DNA of 12,991 nt from Thermoplasmata archaeon (GTDB lineage Archaea > Thermoplasmatota > Thermoplasmata > Thermoplasmatales > Thermoplasmataceae): assembly GCA_021797265.1 (NCBI GenBank), contig JAJZZZ010000031.1, positions 1 to 12,991 on the forward strand, read 5' to 3'. The notes beneath the pieces are model-generated. The model did not search any database, had not been told where the DNA came from, and saw only the letters and a program-made list of their open reading frames with translations. Below are positions 12,502 through 12,991 of the stretch, piece by piece. Made by a program: the position numbers and the translations under genes. How positions within the stretch are numbered: the first letter of the stretch is position 1; the number at the start of each line of letters is the position of its first letter.

Positions 12502-12991
12502 GTGCGCATTTCCAGTACCGTTTCATTCCTTGCATTGGCTGTTGCAGCGTTGATGGTGCTAATTTCTCTTTCACCGGGCCTCCCGGTTTCCGGACACAAC
12601 ACGCAATTAATGCTCACCGGCAGTCAGACTAGTAGCGGAGCACTTAATTCTAACACATCAGGGAACTCCTCCCTGTCCCTTGCCGCACCTCACAGCAACC
12701 TTTCGACGCTTCCGGTATCCCCGGGATCTAACTGGACAGAAACCGGAAGGCTCATCACCGGAGCGATGTCAAACATGAACATACCCTCAGAAGCAAAATT
12801 GCCCCCAAATTTTGTTTATGGGCCGACCAAGACTAACGGATCATACACTCCTCTCTACAAAGCGGGGCCTGCTCCCATGGGCCTGGGCAGCTATGGCGTA
12901 TACAACTCAAGCGGGAAGCTTGTGAACTACACTTACAGGACCAGCAGTTTCGAGGGTTCCCTCACCGTCAACAATGCCTCGGAACTCTATT
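12502..12991 (+). CDS. Thermopsin-family (peptidase A5) secreted acid protease, N-terminal part (runs off right edge)
   Basis: From GTG at 12502 there are 163 complete codons, open to the window end. Residues 1-30 look like a signal peptide or membrane anchor: MRISS, then a hydrophobic run at about 8-24. A Ser/Asn/Thr-rich linker follows to about residue 80. The core begins with PAPMGLGSYGVYN (123-135) and YTYRTSSFEGSLTVNN (143-158), the start of the thermopsin domain as I know it from acidophilic archaea. Such enzymes digest protein outside the cell at low pH. Eight N-glycosylation sequons (N51, N55, N66, N77, N112, N135, N142, N158) fit a secreted glycoprotein. A TTG at 12496 could add two residues; the TATA spacing favours the GTG. 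Confidence 0.82.
   Translation, partial: MRISSTVSFLALAVAALMVLISLSPGLPVSGHNTQLMLTGSQTSSGALNSNTSGNSSLSLAAPHSNLSTLPVSPGSNWTETGRLITGAMSNMNIPSEAKLPPNFVYGPTKTNGSYTPLYKAGPAPMGLGSYGVYNSSGKLVNYTYRTSSFEGSLTVNNASELY

Noticed and set aside
12432..12617. 61-codon minus-strand frame over the start of the thermopsin-like gene
   Set aside because: It is antisense to the signal-peptide region of the thermopsin-like gene and has no own supporting signals.

Overview
The window looks like a chromosome segment from an archaeon of the class Thermoplasmata, most likely a heterotrophic, acid-loving Thermoplasmatales. The signs are a complete NurA-HerA-Mre11-Rad50 DNA end-resection operon, an archaeal SepF, a tRNA gene with no encoded CCA, TATA-like boxes about 25 bases before start codons (leaderless transcription), T-rich termination sites, and the start of a thermopsin-family acid protease at the right edge. 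Codon choice (many AGG/AGA Arg and ATA Ile codons) and roughly balanced base composition fit this. The genus cannot be set from sequence inspection alone.

Layout. Bases 1-251 (-) hold the start of an isochorismatase-like hydrolase that runs off the left edge. Bases 252-381 are a divergent promoter region. A 12-helix MFS transporter (382-1746, +) meets sepF (1743-2111, -) tail to tail, and both stop codons lie in one CTAG. A family 2 glycosyltransferase (2191-2856, -) follows. The core is the minus-strand operon nurA (9413) > herA > mre11 > rad50 (3013), with overlapping or abutting genes and Shine-Dalgarno sites placed inside the upstream genes. Upstream of it is a site-2 protease-like M50 membrane protease (9481-10560, -). 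A 442-base non-coding stretch (10561-11002) has nested inverted repeats and what looks like the tail of a broken plus-strand gene. An M20 metallopeptidase (11003-12136, +), tRNA-Val(CAC) (12204-12276, +), a possible 42-residue minus-strand ORF, and the start of the thermopsin-like gene (12502 to the edge, +) complete the window.

How the genes fit together. NurA-HerA and Mre11-Rad50 are expected to act together in processing DNA double-strand breaks, and the coupled operon supports co-production. SepF serves FtsZ-based division. The glycosyltransferase (probably polyprenyl-phosphate linked) and the heavily sequon-marked secreted protease fit a glycoprotein-coated cell in acid. The secreted protease, the M20 peptidase and the MFS transporter fit peptide scavenging, but that link is inference. 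I saw no CRISPR array, no intact mobile element and no clearly new multi-gene system. The less explained parts are the 10561-11002 stretch, the 12337-12465 small ORF and the N-terminus of SepF.
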